Of a DNA stretch of 64,000 bases, positions 53,211 through 61,710 are shown one piece after another. The stretch covers positions 1,612,001 through 1,676,000 of the forward strand of contig NZ_CAMKGL010000001.1 of the NCBI RefSeq assembly GCF_946227985.1, in the 5' to 3' direction. Source of the stretch: Serratia quinivorans (lineage in GTDB: Bacteria; Pseudomonadota; Gammaproteobacteria; Enterobacterales; Enterobacteriaceae). Under the pieces are notes generated by a model that did no database searches, was not told the DNA's origin, and saw only the letters and a program-made list of their open reading frames with translations. Position 1 is the stretch's first letter. Each line of letters begins with the position of its first letter. The position numbers and the translations under genes are program-made.

Positions 53211-54650
53211 ATGACCCCGAACCAAAAACGGATGTATATAAACGGTGAATTTATTGCCCACAACACTGGGCGCTGGATTGATGTCATCAACCCGGCCACC
53301 GAGCAAGCAATCATGCAAATTCCGCAAGGCGGTGCGGAGGATGCCAGGCTGGCCATTGACGCTGCCGAAGCCGCACAGCCTGCCTGGGAGGCGCTACCTG
53401 CGATTGAACGCGGCCGGTGGCTACATCGACTGGCCGAAGGCATACGCCGCAGGGAGCCGGAACTGACGAAATTAATTGTCACCGAAGGCGGTAAAACACC
53501 TGAATTGGCCAAAGTGGAAGTGTTGTTTACTGCCGACTACCTCGACTATATGGCCGAGTGGGCGCGCCGCTATGAGGGTGAAATTATCCAGAGCGACCGG
53601 CCTAATGAAAACATCTTCCTGTTCAAAAAAGCCATCGGCGTGGTGGTGGGTATCCTGCCGTGGAACTTCCCGTTCTTCCTGATTGCGCGCAAGGCCGCCC
53701 CGGCATTGGTGACCGGCAATACCATCGTGATCAAACCCAGCGAGCTGACGCCGGGCAATGCGCTGCTGTTTGCCGAAATCGCAGATGAGATTGGCCTGCC
53801 GCCGGGCGTGTTTAACCTGGTGACCGGCTACGGGCCGGAGCTGGGTCAGGCGCTGGCGGCCAACCCGAAGGTGGGCATGGTCAGCCTGACCGGCAGCGTC
53901 GGGGCCGGTATCGCCACGCTGCACGCTGCGGCAGACAACGTCACCAGGGTGTCGCTGGAGTTGGGTGGCAAGGCCCCGGCAATTGTGATGGCCGATGCCG
54001 ATCTCGACCTGGCGGTCACAGCCATCGTCCGCTCACGCATCATCAACAGTGGGCAGGTGTGTAACTGCACCGAACGCGTTTACGTACAGCGAGAGATTTA
54101 TCCGCAGTTTATTGCCAGGTTGACCGAGGCTTTCCGTCAGGTCACCTTTGGCAACCCTGAGCAACAAGCCGGGCTGGATATGGGGCCGTTGATCAGCGCC
54201 GAGGCGGTTCAACGGGTGGAAGATAAAGTGGCGCGGGCGGTAAGCCAGGGTGCAACGCTGGTGATCGGCGGCCAGCGCGAGGCCCGCAGCGGGTACTTTT
54301 TCCCGCCCACCCTGCTCTGCGACGTGCAGCAAGAGATGGAGATCATGCACCAGGAAATTTTCGGCCCGGTGCTGCCGGTCTGCTGCTTCGACAGCTTTGA
54401 ACAGGCGATCGCTATGGCTAACGACAGCGAATATGGCCTCACTTCGTCTATTTTCACCCGTGACCTCAACGTGGCGATGATGGCCATCAAACAATTAAAG
54501 TTTGGCGAAACCTACGTCAACCGTGAAAGCTTTGAAGCGATGCAAGGGTTCCATGCCGGTTGGCGCAAGTCCGGTATTGGCGGCGCCGATGGCCGCCACG
54601 GATTGGAGGAATATCTGCAAACGCAGGTCGCCTATCTGCAATTCCGGTGA
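53211..54650 (+). CDS. aldA: Lactaldehyde dehydrogenase
   Basis: This 479-residue NAD-dependent aldehyde dehydrogenase has the same length as E. coli AldA and strong local agreement, as in AEWARRYEGEIIQSDRPNEN, ILPWNFPFFLIARKAAPAL, VSLELGGKAPAIVMADADLD and NSGQVCNCTERVYVQ (catalytic Cys). It oxidises L-lactaldehyde from rhamnose breakdown to L-lactate. The start at MTPNQKRMYI has GGAG upstream; the frame to 53136 is open but has no ribosome site. Its place beside rhaT ties it to the rha system. Confidence 0.92.
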   Translation: MTPNQKRMYINGEFIAHNTGRWIDVINPATEQAIMQIPQGGAEDARLAIDAAEAAQPAWEALPAIERGRWLHRLAEGIRRREPELTKLIVTEGGKTPELAKVEVLFTADYLDYMAEWARRYEGEIIQSDRPNENIFLFKKAIGVVVGILPWNFPFFLIARKAAPALVTGNTIVIKPSELTPGNALLFAEIADEIGLPPGVFNLVTGYGPELGQALAANPKVGMVSLTGSVGAGIATLHAAADNVTRVSLELGGKAPAIVMADADLDLAVTAIVRSRIINSGQVCNCTERVYVQREIYPQFIARLTEAFRQVTFGNPEQQAGLDMGPLISAEAVQRVEDKVARAVSQGATLVIGGQREARSGYFFPPTLLCDVQQEMEIMHQEIFGPVLPVCCFDSFEQAIAMANDSEYGLTSSIFTRDLNVAMMAIKQLKFGETYVNRESFEAMQGFHAGWRKSGIGGADGRHGLEEYLQTQVAYLQFR

Positions 54651-54664
54651 GTCATGTTTGTTAC

Positions 54665-54685
54665 AAGGCCCCGTATCGGGGCCTT
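54665..54685. terminator. Terminator between aldA and the convergent oxidoreductase
   Basis: A 9-bp perfect stem AAGGCCCCG / CGGGGCCTT with a TAT loop lies 14 bp after aldA. Its right arm overlaps the stop codon of the minus-strand gene ending at 54684. Confidence 0.7.
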
Positions 54686-55856
54686 AGCGAAACTCCACCC
54701 AGCTGGCACCGGCATCGGCGGACCGCACGCAGTTTTCGACCCAACGCACCCCCATCGTCCCGGCATTAACGTCTGGGTACCAAAAATCGGCCAGAAAAGC
54801 CCGATCCTGCCGATCGGTCGCGTCCATCGCCAGGGCAAAGCGTCGGTACAGATTCGACCAGGCTTCAAATAATCCTTCAGGATGACCACCACCAATCCGA
54901 TCGTCCGCCAGTGCGATAGGATCCAGATAGGACATACCACGCTCCAGAATGCGAACCGGTTCGCCCTGCACTTCAAATCGCAGCTGGTTTGGCTGCTCGT
55001 CCCACCACTCCAGGCTGGCCTTCTCACCGACAATTCGGACCTTCTGCCCGTGCATCGAACCACTGTTGACCGCAGAGCACCACAGGGAGCCAACGGCACC
55101 ATTGTCATACTCCATCAGCACATAGGCATTGTCTTCCAGCGGGGCCCGGGTTTTGACAAAGCTCTGGCGACTGCACATCAGGCGCTTGACCTTTAGCTGC
55201 GGCACCATGGTTTCCGCCAGGAACAAAGGATGGGTAGCCAAATCGCCCAATACGTAGCTGGGGCCGACAAAACGGGGATCCACCCGCCAGCGGGTGCTGG
55301 GGTTCTCCAGCTCCACCGCCGCCGCATGGAACCCGTGCGCGAACTGCATATTGATAATGCGGATCTCACCCAGCAGGCCGGCGGCAATCATCTGCCGGGC
55401 CTGAAGGATCAATTGGTGTCCGGCGTAGCCATAGGTAACCCCGATAATTTTATGCTGTTTTTGGCTCAGTTCGACCAGCGCTTGCGCTTCTTCAGCGGTG
55501 AAACACAGCGGTTTTTCGCACACTACGTGCAAACCGGCTGCCAGCGCCGCCTGGCAGATGGCAAAGTGGGTATTATTGGGGGTAGCAATGGAAACCGCCT
55601 CAATGCCATCCGCTCTGGCAGCCTCATCGCGAAATAGCGTGGCGTAATCCGGATAACAGCGCTCCGCAGCGACCCCCAGGCCCTGTCCAAAAAGACGCCC
55701 GCGCTGGGCATCAATATCAAACGCCCCGGCGACCAGGGAGAAAGTGCCATCGCGCAGAGCCGCAGAACGATGAATATAACCAATCTGACTGGTTCCGCCG
55801 CCGCCAACCATCCCCCAGCGCAGGGAGCGGCCCAAAGGTTTAATGCCGTTGATCAT
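54684..55856 (-). CDS. Gfo/Idh/MocA-family oxidoreductase
   Basis: This 390-residue NAD(P)-dependent dehydrogenase has the N-terminal Rossmann motif WGMVGGGGTSQIGYIHRSA and the family catalytic EKP motif (HVVCEKPLCFTAEEA). GGGHPEGLFEAWSNLYRRFA lies in the C-terminal substrate domain. It starts at ATG 55856 after AGGAG; a GTG one codon earlier is possible. It is downstream of an IolE-like gene with 14 bp between them. Members oxidise inositols, glucosides or similar polyols; the substrate is unknown. Confidence 0.82.
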   Translation of the reverse strand: MINGIKPLGRSLRWGMVGGGGTSQIGYIHRSAALRDGTFSLVAGAFDIDAQRGRLFGQGLGVAAERCYPDYATLFRDEAARADGIEAVSIATPNNTHFAICQAALAAGLHVVCEKPLCFTAEEAQALVELSQKQHKIIGVTYGYAGHQLILQARQMIAAGLLGEIRIINMQFAHGFHAAAVELENPSTRWRVDPRFVGPSYVLGDLATHPLFLAETMVPQLKVKRLMCSRQSFVKTRAPLEDNAYVLMEYDNGAVGSLWCSAVNSGSMHGQKVRIVGEKASLEWWDEQPNQLRFEVQGEPVRILERGMSYLDPIALADDRIGGGHPEGLFEAWSNLYRRFALAMDATDRQDRAFLADFWYPDVNAGTMGVRWVENCVRSADAGASWVEFR

Positions 55857-55870
55857 CACGTTTCTCCTGA

Positions 55871-56797
55871 TTAAAAACCGAGGGTGCGTAAATAGTTGAG
55901 GCTTTCCGTTACATCACTCAGGCTGGCCTGCGCATGACGTGGGTCGCGCTCCTGCTCAATGGTGATCCACCCCTGATAACCACGCGTCATTAATAATTCT
56001 CGCACCGCCGGGTAATCGATCGCCCCCTTGCCCAAGGGACACATCACCCCCTGTTCGCAGGCGCTGAAGAAATCCAGCCCATTTGCCAGCACCTGCTGGA
56101 ATACCTGCGGGTTGACGTCCTTGAAATGCAGGTAATCGATGCGCGCAAAATAGCGCTCAATCCAGGTGGCCGGATCCATGCCCGAGTAATACAAATGACC
56201 GGTGTCCAGACACAGCCCGGCGGTTTGGTGTGGAATTTGCTCGACCAGTCGCTCAATTTCATCGGCGAATTCGATACAGCCACCGGCATGCGGATGTACC
56301 ACCGGCCGCACGCCATATTCCTGCCAGGCAATGTTGCCAAGAGTCATGATATGGCCGATCATCCGCTGCCAGTCCGCCTGGGTAAGTCGCGGTGCCAGCG
56401 AAGACTGCCCGGCGAATTTGGCCCGCTGCGGATTACCGAAATCAATAATCACCAGATATGGCGGTGAGAAATTACCGGCGTTGATAGGCTGCGCCTTGGG
56501 AGCCTGCGACAGATTGCGGCAAATGTTGTGCGTCAGCTCAAGGAGATTGCTGAAGTTCTGTTCGCTGACCAGATCGTCGAAAATAGTGCCGGCCACCAGC
56601 GACAGTCCGTGCCGCTGTAATTCGGCGCTTAAGATAGCGGCATCGGTGGGCAGGTAGCCCCAGGGCCCCAGCTCGATGCTGCGATAGCCAGCAGTGCGCG
56701 CCTCATGCAGCACGTTGGTGTAAGGCGGAAGATGCGGGTTTTTAGGGTCATCCACACCCCAACTGCAAGGCGCATTGGCAATCGGCAAATTCATCAT
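55871..56797 (-). CDS. Sugar phosphate isomerase/epimerase-fold protein (IolE-like)
   Basis: This 308-residue AP-endonuclease-2-type TIM barrel opens with IANAPCSWGVDDPKN, typical of inosose dehydratase IolE relatives. Metal residues lie in VVHPHAGGCIEF, LCLDTGHLYYSGMDP, YLHFKDVNP and WITIEQERDP. It probably dehydrates or epimerises the keto-sugar made by the neighbouring dehydrogenase. The gene is preceded by AGGAAT and two adjacent ATG codons. Confidence 0.78.
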   Translation of the reverse strand: MMNLPIANAPCSWGVDDPKNPHLPPYTNVLHEARTAGYRSIELGPWGYLPTDAAILSAELQRHGLSLVAGTIFDDLVSEQNFSNLLELTHNICRNLSQAPKAQPINAGNFSPPYLVIIDFGNPQRAKFAGQSSLAPRLTQADWQRMIGHIMTLGNIAWQEYGVRPVVHPHAGGCIEFADEIERLVEQIPHQTAGLCLDTGHLYYSGMDPATWIERYFARIDYLHFKDVNPQVFQQVLANGLDFFSACEQGVMCPLGKGAIDYPAVRELLMTRGYQGWITIEQERDPRHAQASLSDVTESLNYLRTLGF

Positions 56798-56910
56798 TTT
56801 TATTCCTGGTCGACGTCGATGTGGCGTCAGTATTAAATAAACGTTTCGAAATCGACAATGATGAAACTTTCATTTTTTGATGGTGATCGCGTTAATTTTG
56901 ATAGTACAAA

Positions 56911-56930
56911 TGATGGTTTTTTATCAAAAC
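56911..56930 (+). promoter_or_regulatory. Candidate LacI-family operator, copy 1
   Basis: TGATGGTTTTTTATCAAAAC recurs with one substitution and one missing T on the opposite strand at 58057-58075, ahead of the LacI gene. It lies 114 bp upstream of the IolE-like gene. Recurrence at both promoters suggests an operator for the regulator encoded between them. Confidence 0.45.
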
Positions 56931-56977
56931 CAGGCGGGCCGGTGCCGCTGGGAGATTGGGATGTTTGTAATGGAAAA

Positions 56978-56998
56978 CGGCTCCTCTAGAGGGAGCCG
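56978..56998 (-). terminator. Terminator of the LacI-family gene
   Basis: The stem CGGCTCC / GGAGCCG with a 7-base loop is followed on the minus strand by TTTTCC. It lies 5 bp beyond the regulator's stop. Confidence 0.75.
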
Positions 56999-57002
56999 AC
57001 TG

Positions 57003-58040
57003 TCAGAGGTTTTCTTTGGTGATCAGATCAAAGCGGTTAATGGTGTGACTAAAACCGGGAGATGCGCCGGCAGTGGCGGCGACAAAAGTGCTGATGACCG
57101 ACGCCGCAAACTCGGTGATACGATGCCGTAGCATCAGATCCAGCGTGCCGTCGATCAACGCCATTTCCCCTCCTGCTACCGGACCATGGCAAATCAGCAT
57201 CACCTGATGCTGCCTGCCGCTTTCCCGCAGCGCAGCGATAATCCCTTCTACACCCCCGCAGGGCGCGTACAGAGCCACCAAATTGGGATGCTGCTCCAGC
57301 AAGGTTTGAGTGACTTGCCTGGCGCTTTCGGCCTGTTCATGACTGCGTACCGGCTCAAGCACCCGCTGACCGCTCAGGTGCTCACGCAGGTAAGATCGGA
57401 AGCTGATTTCGCAGGTTTCCTGACACAGAAAACGGTTATCGCCGATAATTACCCCAACATCGCCCTGCCGATGGCATAAGCGCTCCACCGCCCAGCCGGC
57501 GGTACGACCCGCCTGCTGGTTATCCCAGCCGATATAACCAGCGCGACTGTGTACCGATAAATCCGACAGCAACGTAAACACCTTTACCCCCTGCCGGGTA
57601 GCCTCTTCCACCGCAAAACGGATCATCGGGTTATCCAGCCCCAGCACGCCGATCACATCCACACGTTGGCTTAGCTGCGCGATGGCGGCAGCAGTGTCGC
57701 TGACCGCGCTGATATCATGAAACATGAACTGTGGCGGATGCTCAGCGTCGTAATAGGGTGCGGCCTGTTCCAGCAGGCTATCCGCCAGTTGAGCGTAAAA
57801 CGAGTGTTCCTTGCGCAGCAGGATAAAACCCATTTTAATTCGTGCGGTTGGCTGGCGCACCGCCTCAAACAGTTGATGCGATTTTTCTAGTGCGAAGCCT
57901 AATTTATGCGCCGCCGCAATTACCCTGCGTGCCGTTTCCGGCCGTACCGTCGCACGTTGGTTTATTACCCGATCAACCGTAGCGATGCCAACATGTGCCT
58001 CTCTGGCAATGGCAGCCAGGGTGGTTTTCTTGCCTGCCAT
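57003..58040 (-). CDS. LacI-family regulator
   Basis: This 345-residue protein is read from MAGKKTTLAA with GAGGGAGA upstream; a frame to 58076 is rejected for lack of a ribosome site. It has an HTH (LAAIAREAHVGIATVDRVIN) of the TVDR rather than TVSR type, seen in regulators with ABC-sugar-binding-like sensor domains. IGVLGLDNPMIRFAVEEATR and IIGDNRFLCQETCEISFRSY belong to such a sensor. It probably controls the dehydrogenase/IolE-like pair downstream; the effector is unknown. Confidence 0.82.
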   Translation of the reverse strand: MAGKKTTLAAIAREAHVGIATVDRVINQRATVRPETARRVIAAAHKLGFALEKSHQLFEAVRQPTARIKMGFILLRKEHSFYAQLADSLLEQAAPYYDAEHPPQFMFHDISAVSDTAAAIAQLSQRVDVIGVLGLDNPMIRFAVEEATRQGVKVFTLLSDLSVHSRAGYIGWDNQQAGRTAGWAVERLCHRQGDVGVIIGDNRFLCQETCEISFRSYLREHLSGQRVLEPVRSHEQAESARQVTQTLLEQHPNLVALYAPCGGVEGIIAALRESGRQHQVMLICHGPVAGGEMALIDGTLDLMLRHRITEFAASVISTFVAATAGASPGFSHTINRFDLITKENL

Positions 58041-58056
58041 AATCGTCTCCCTCATG

Positions 58057-58075
58057 ATTTTGATAAAAACTATCA
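58057..58075 (-). promoter_or_regulatory. Candidate LacI-family operator, copy 2
   Basis: On the minus strand TGATAGTTTTTATCAAAAT matches the copy at 56911-56930. It starts 17 bp upstream of the LacI start codon, where autorepression would act. It also lies inside the wider inverted repeat CATGAT / ATCATG (58053-58077). Confidence 0.45.
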
Positions 58076-58328
58076 TGTAGCGGACGCCGAAAGGAATCAG
58101 GCTGCCGTTTTTTTGTGTGATCGGGCGCGTTAATGCGTAATACGACAGGCAGGGTTTAGCGGTAAACCGAGAATTTTTTTGTCAGTCGCTTAAGGGGGGA
58201 TAAATAACGAATAGGCCTCAGCAATAAAGCTCGAAATGTGCGGTTGCGTTGGCAAGTAGAGCAATAATTGAACTATCGATGATTTCGGCATAGCGCATAG
58301 TCTGATTTTTATCTTCCAGGAGAAAACC

Positions 58329-59552
58329 ATGACTGCGACCAAGCTCGACGCCGTGGATTCAGTCCCTGCCCCCACAACGCAGTGGCTGGCGGTCGCCAAT
58401 GTAGTGTTCGCTGGCATTGCCGTTGCGCTGCACGTGGGCAAAGCGACCATTGCCCTACCTGAACTGCAGCGCGAGTTTGGCCGCTCGCTGGAGTCGCTAA
58501 GCTGGATTATTTCCGCCTTTCCGTTTATCGGCGTGTTCGGGGGCATCGCCGCCGGACAACTGGTGCGCCGCTGGGGCGACCGACGCTTGCTGGGGCTGGG
58601 CCTGGCGATCGTCAGCGTCGCCAGCTTCGCCGGGGCGACTCAGCACGACTTCACCGGCTTGATCATCACCCGCGTTATCGAAGGGATTGGCTTTGTCATT
58701 GTGGTAGTGGCCGCGCCGACCGTTCTGACCCGGCTGGTAGCGCCGCAGCAACGTAATCTGGTGTTCAGCATCTGGAGTACTTTCATGCCCGCAGGCATGG
58801 CCCTATCCCTGTTCTTCGGCCCGCACTTCGCCGGTTGGCAACAGAGTTGGATCGCCGGTGGCACTCTGACCCTGCTGGCAGCGCTGTTGCTGCCATTCAC
58901 CACTCAGCGCAGTGTGATAACCTCCGCAACCGCGACAACACTCAGGCTGCGTCAGGCGCTGCTCCGTATCATTCGCGCCCGACAACCGCTGCTGTTGGCC
59001 CTGATATTTACCACCTATAACCTGCAATTCTTTGCCGTGATGGCCTTTCTGCCGATATTCCTGATGCAACGTATCGGGCTGACGCTGGTCGCCGCCGGTG
59101 GCGTCAGTGCGGCAGTCATTGCCGTCAATATTCTTGGTAACCTGTTTGCCGGAGTATTGCTTTCTCGCGGAGTGCGAGTCCGTGACCTGCTCGCTCTGGC
59201 CAGCTTGCTGATGGGGTTGGCCGGGACCGGGGTCTTCCTGTCAGCGACGCCGAACGCCATGCTGATCCCGCTGTGTCTACTGTTTAGCGCCATCGGAGGC
59301 ATGCTGCCTGCCACCATTCTGGCTGCCACTCCGGCGGCCGCACCCGAGCCCACGTTGATCCCACTAAGTCTGGGTCTGGTAATGCAAGGCATTTATCTCG
59401 GTCAGGTGGTCGGCCCTATCGTCTTGAGCACGCTGGTGGCCTATGCCGGTTGGACCGCGCCCGCCGGTCTGGTGTTGACCGCCGCGGTGCTGGGAAGCAT
59501 CTTGGCGTTAACGCTGACATCCGGGGCCAAGAATCCGCCAGGCGACGTATGA
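58329..59552 (+). CDS. MFS transporter, drug-efflux-like
   Basis: This 407-residue, twelve-helix protein has the family loop VRRWGDRRLLGLGLAI between helices 2 and 3, preceded by LSWIISAFPFIGVFGGIAAG. TLIPLSLGLVMQGIYLGQVVG lies in the C-terminal half. It resembles bacterial MFS exporters (YfmO/CynX-like), but the substrate cannot be told. It has CCAGGAG ahead of its ATG. A 252-bp gap separates it from the divergent LacI-family gene; no functional link is evident. Confidence 0.78.
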   Translation: MTATKLDAVDSVPAPTTQWLAVANVVFAGIAVALHVGKATIALPELQREFGRSLESLSWIISAFPFIGVFGGIAAGQLVRRWGDRRLLGLGLAIVSVASFAGATQHDFTGLIITRVIEGIGFVIVVVAAPTVLTRLVAPQQRNLVFSIWSTFMPAGMALSLFFGPHFAGWQQSWIAGGTLTLLAALLLPFTTQRSVITSATATTLRLRQALLRIIRARQPLLLALIFTTYNLQFFAVMAFLPIFLMQRIGLTLVAAGGVSAAVIAVNILGNLFAGVLLSRGVRVRDLLALASLLMGLAGTGVFLSATPNAMLIPLCLLFSAIGGMLPATILAATPAAAPEPTLIPLSLGLVMQGIYLGQVVGPIVLSTLVAYAGWTAPAGLVLTAAVLGSILALTLTSGAKNPPGDV

Positions 59553-59936
59553 CGCATTACACCCGGTATAAAATCAAATGACTCTGAGCCCGTTTTTCAC
59601 TTCGCACATAAGCGTTATCGTGTCAGCCACGCAAATAATGGCTATATAGGTCAGCGATAAAACAGCCTCAATACCCCTCCCTGGTCTGTTATTAACCCCA
59701 GGTTCTTCCGAAAAGGGGGACGGGGTTATCAGGCTGGAGGATTTGGTTGCCATGAGCATGTATCTCCCACTCAAATCCCCCTGCTGAACAGATGATGACT
59801 AATAAGTTTTATTAATTGTTCATCTATAAAATCCGCTACCTGTTACGCGTTTGTGATGATAGGGTTTAATCTTCAAGAAGTGTCAATACCATTGAATACG
59901 GCATTGGCGAAGAAATCTATCATCAGAGGGACGGGT
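59553..59936. other. Intergenic region upstream of the AI-2E-family gene
   Basis: This 384-bp region is AT-rich in its right part and should contain the promoter of the next gene. Apart from the doubtful 61-residue frame on the minus strand, I see no gene or clear operator here. Confidence 0.4.
59574..59759 (-). CDS. Possible 61-residue membrane peptide
   Basis: GGGAG lies 4 bases before an ATG, and the frame ends in a hydrophobic segment (AVLSLTYIAIICVADTITLM) followed by a short basic tail. The layout resembles small inner-membrane proteins, including type I toxins, but I recognise no family. It may be chance. Confidence 0.25.
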   Translation of the reverse strand: MLMATKSSSLITPSPFSEEPGVNNRPGRGIEAVLSLTYIAIICVADTITLMCEVKNGLRVI

Positions 59937-61058
59937 ATGATGTCTAAGGATATTTCAAAGGGATTCTTTATTCTGATCCTTTTCATAGTTACCGCCGCTT
60001 TTCTGGACGTATTGGGTCCCTATTATTCGTCCGTCCTGTGGGCGATCATCCTGGCGGTGATTTTCCATCCGGTGAAACAAAAACTTAAACAGTATCTGGG
60101 GGAGAGAAACGGCCTGGTGTCGCTTTTGACGGTCGCAGTAATCTGTCTGATCGTATTTACGCCCCTGGCGATTATTGCGTCTTCATTGGCGATTGAGCTT
60201 AACGTCGTCTACACCAAATTACAGGGTAATAACGCCCAATTCCCGGTAGTTCTGGCTGATACCCTGCGGCTACTGCCTGGCTGGGCTCGCCATTTCCTTA
60301 CCGAGCATAACCTCGACAACGCGGCAGAAATACAAAAGAAACTTTCACAGGTGGCGCTGCAAGGTGGGCAATATCTTGCCGGTAGCGTGTTCCTGATTGG
60401 TAAAGGCACCTTCAACTTTGCCGTTGGTTTTGGCGTAATGCTCTATCTGCTGTTCTTCCTGCTCAAAGACGGTCCTTATCTGGTTAACCTGTCGCTTGAA
60501 GCCTTACCCTTATCCGAGCACGTTAAACATCATCTGTTTGTAAAATTCGCTGCGGTTTCCCGCGCGACGGTGAAAGGCACGGTAGTGGTTGCAATAGTGC
60601 AAGGTGCACTCGGCGGCCTGGCGTTTTACATCACCGGTATCGAAGGCAGCCTGCTGTGGGCCGCATTGATGGCATTCCTGTCCATCATCCCTGCCGTAGG
60701 TTCCGCCATTATCTGGGTACCCGCCGCCATCTATTTCTTCGCTACGGGAATGCTGTGGAAAGGCCTGTTCCTGGTGGGCTTCTTCGTAGTGATCATCGGT
60801 TTGGTCGACAACATCCTTCGCCCGCTGCTGGTGGGTAAAGACACCAAGATGCCGGACTATCTGATCCTGATTTCAACCCTGGGCGGTATGGAAATTTACG
60901 GCATTAATGGTTTCGTCATCGGCCCGCTTATCGCCGCCCTGTTCATCGCCTGCTGGAATATTCTTTCCGGCCGCGACAGTGCCGAAACCACCGATGAGAT
61001 TGATGAAGATTTTATCGAGGAAGGCAAAAATCACCCAGATGCCACCAAGGTGGATTGA
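59937..61058 (+). CDS. AI-2E/PerM-family membrane transporter
   Basis: This 373-residue protein has about eight membrane helices. Family blocks are GPYYSSVLWAIILAVIFHPV, GVMLYLLFFLLKDGPYLV and the C-terminal GLVDNILRPLLVGKDTKMPD. GGMEIYGINGFVIGPLIAAL follows. The family includes the putative autoinducer-2 exporter TqsA and other carriers; the substrate is not determined. The start is one of two adjacent ATG codons (59937 or 59940) after GAGGG; an open frame to 59853 is unlikely. Its terminator is the hairpin at 61096-61125. Confidence 0.8.
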   Translation: MMSKDISKGFFILILFIVTAAFLDVLGPYYSSVLWAIILAVIFHPVKQKLKQYLGERNGLVSLLTVAVICLIVFTPLAIIASSLAIELNVVYTKLQGNNAQFPVVLADTLRLLPGWARHFLTEHNLDNAAEIQKKLSQVALQGGQYLAGSVFLIGKGTFNFAVGFGVMLYLLFFLLKDGPYLVNLSLEALPLSEHVKHHLFVKFAAVSRATVKGTVVVAIVQGALGGLAFYITGIEGSLLWAALMAFLSIIPAVGSAIIWVPAAIYFFATGMLWKGLFLVGFFVVIIGLVDNILRPLLVGKDTKMPDYLILISTLGGMEIYGINGFVIGPLIAALFIACWNILSGRDSAETTDEIDEDFIEEGKNHPDATKVD

Positions 61059-61089
61059 AACATTGCCCCTGTCGGGTAGCGGTTAACTG

Positions 61090-61196
61090 GCAGTAAACAA
61101 CGGGAGCCCTGTGGCTCCCGTTGTTGTTCAAATGCTTTTACACAATTACATGCTTTAACGATAGTTTTGTCATTCAGCCGCTTAGGGGCGAAATTC
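61090..61196 (-). repeat. Degenerate direct repeat of the icd 3' end and terminator
   Basis: Read on the minus strand, CTATCGTTAAAGCATGTAAT (about 61144-61163) repeats the last codons of icd, CTATCGTTAAACACATGTAAT, with one substitution and one missing base pair region. Upstream, CTAAGCGGCTGAA repeats CTAAGCTGCTGAA of icd. Downstream, the GTGT spacer and the terminator also correspond. The copies lie about 550 bp apart in the same orientation, with only the TolA-like lipoprotein gene between them. This is what remains when an element integrates in the icd 3' end, though a local duplication would look similar. Confidence 0.75.
61096..61125. terminator. Bidirectional terminator, degenerate copy of the icd terminator
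   Basis: A 13-bp perfect stem AACAACGGGAGCC / GGCTCCCGTTGTT with a 4-base loop lies 37 bp after the AI-2E-family gene. It is closely related to the icd terminator at 61666-61690 (shared ACGGGAGCC and CTCCCGT) and lies at the same distance from an icd-like 3' tail. Confidence 0.88.
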
Positions 61197-61622
61197 CAGT
61201 ACGGAATTTTTAAAAGCACCGTAAACCGCTTGTGACGGCGGCTTAGGGAAACGGGTATTTGTGATTGCCTTTATAGCAGCCCGGCAAAGCGCAGGATCAC
61301 CACTTTCAGAGCGGACATCCAAAAGCATCCCATCCGGGGCAAACTTCATTCTTAAAGCGCATGTCTTGCCGGCATAGGCGTTGGCATCATAAAAATGGCG
61401 CTGAATCGCAGCGCGTATCTGCCCGGCATAGTGGCTGACCTCATCCCCTGCTGCAGGAGTTGCTTTGCCATCAAGGGCAGCAAAAAGATCGTCGACCCCC
61501 TCCGAAGACGGCCCAGCGTTAGCCACAGCGTTCGTCTTGGTACAGCCTGTCAGCCATAGTGAGACGACAATAAGCATTAATGCCGGCAGGTTTTTTTTAA
61601 ATCCTGAATGAACGCTATTCAT
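61182..61622 (-). CDS. Lipoprotein consisting of a TolA C-terminal (domain III) homologue
   Basis: This 146-residue protein has a lipoprotein signal with lipobox LTGC, Cys27 being the lipid site; Thr follows it, so outer-membrane sorting is likely. Residues about 60-146 are a TolA domain III: YAGQIRAAIQRHFYDANAYA, then GKTCALRMKFAPDGMLLDVR, GDPALCRAAI and FPKPPSQAVYGAFKNSVLEF. Both domain III cysteines are kept. The inner-membrane anchor and long helical domain II of real TolA are absent. TolA III contacts TolB and colicins and is the entry receptor of filamentous phages. A free outer-membrane copy might compete for such ligands, but this is inference. It lies between icd and a degenerate copy of the icd 3' end. 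Confidence 0.85.
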   Translation of the reverse strand: MNSVHSGFKKNLPALMLIVVSLWLTGCTKTNAVANAGPSSEGVDDLFAALDGKATPAAGDEVSHYAGQIRAAIQRHFYDANAYAGKTCALRMKFAPDGMLLDVRSESGDPALCRAAIKAITNTRFPKPPSQAVYGAFKNSVLEFRP

Positions 61623-61665
61623 GATTCCCTTCTTTTAGAATAGTCACTGGAAAGAACAATAAAAA

Positions 61666-61690
61666 ACGGGAACCATCAGGCTCCCGTTAT
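61666..61690 (-). terminator. icd terminator
   Basis: On the minus strand the stem ACGGGAGCC / GGTTCCCGT with one G-U pair and a TGAT loop is followed by TTTTTTATTG. It lies 21 bp after the icd stop. Confidence 0.85.
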
Positions 61691-61710
61691 CATTTAACGC
61701 TAAAACACCA

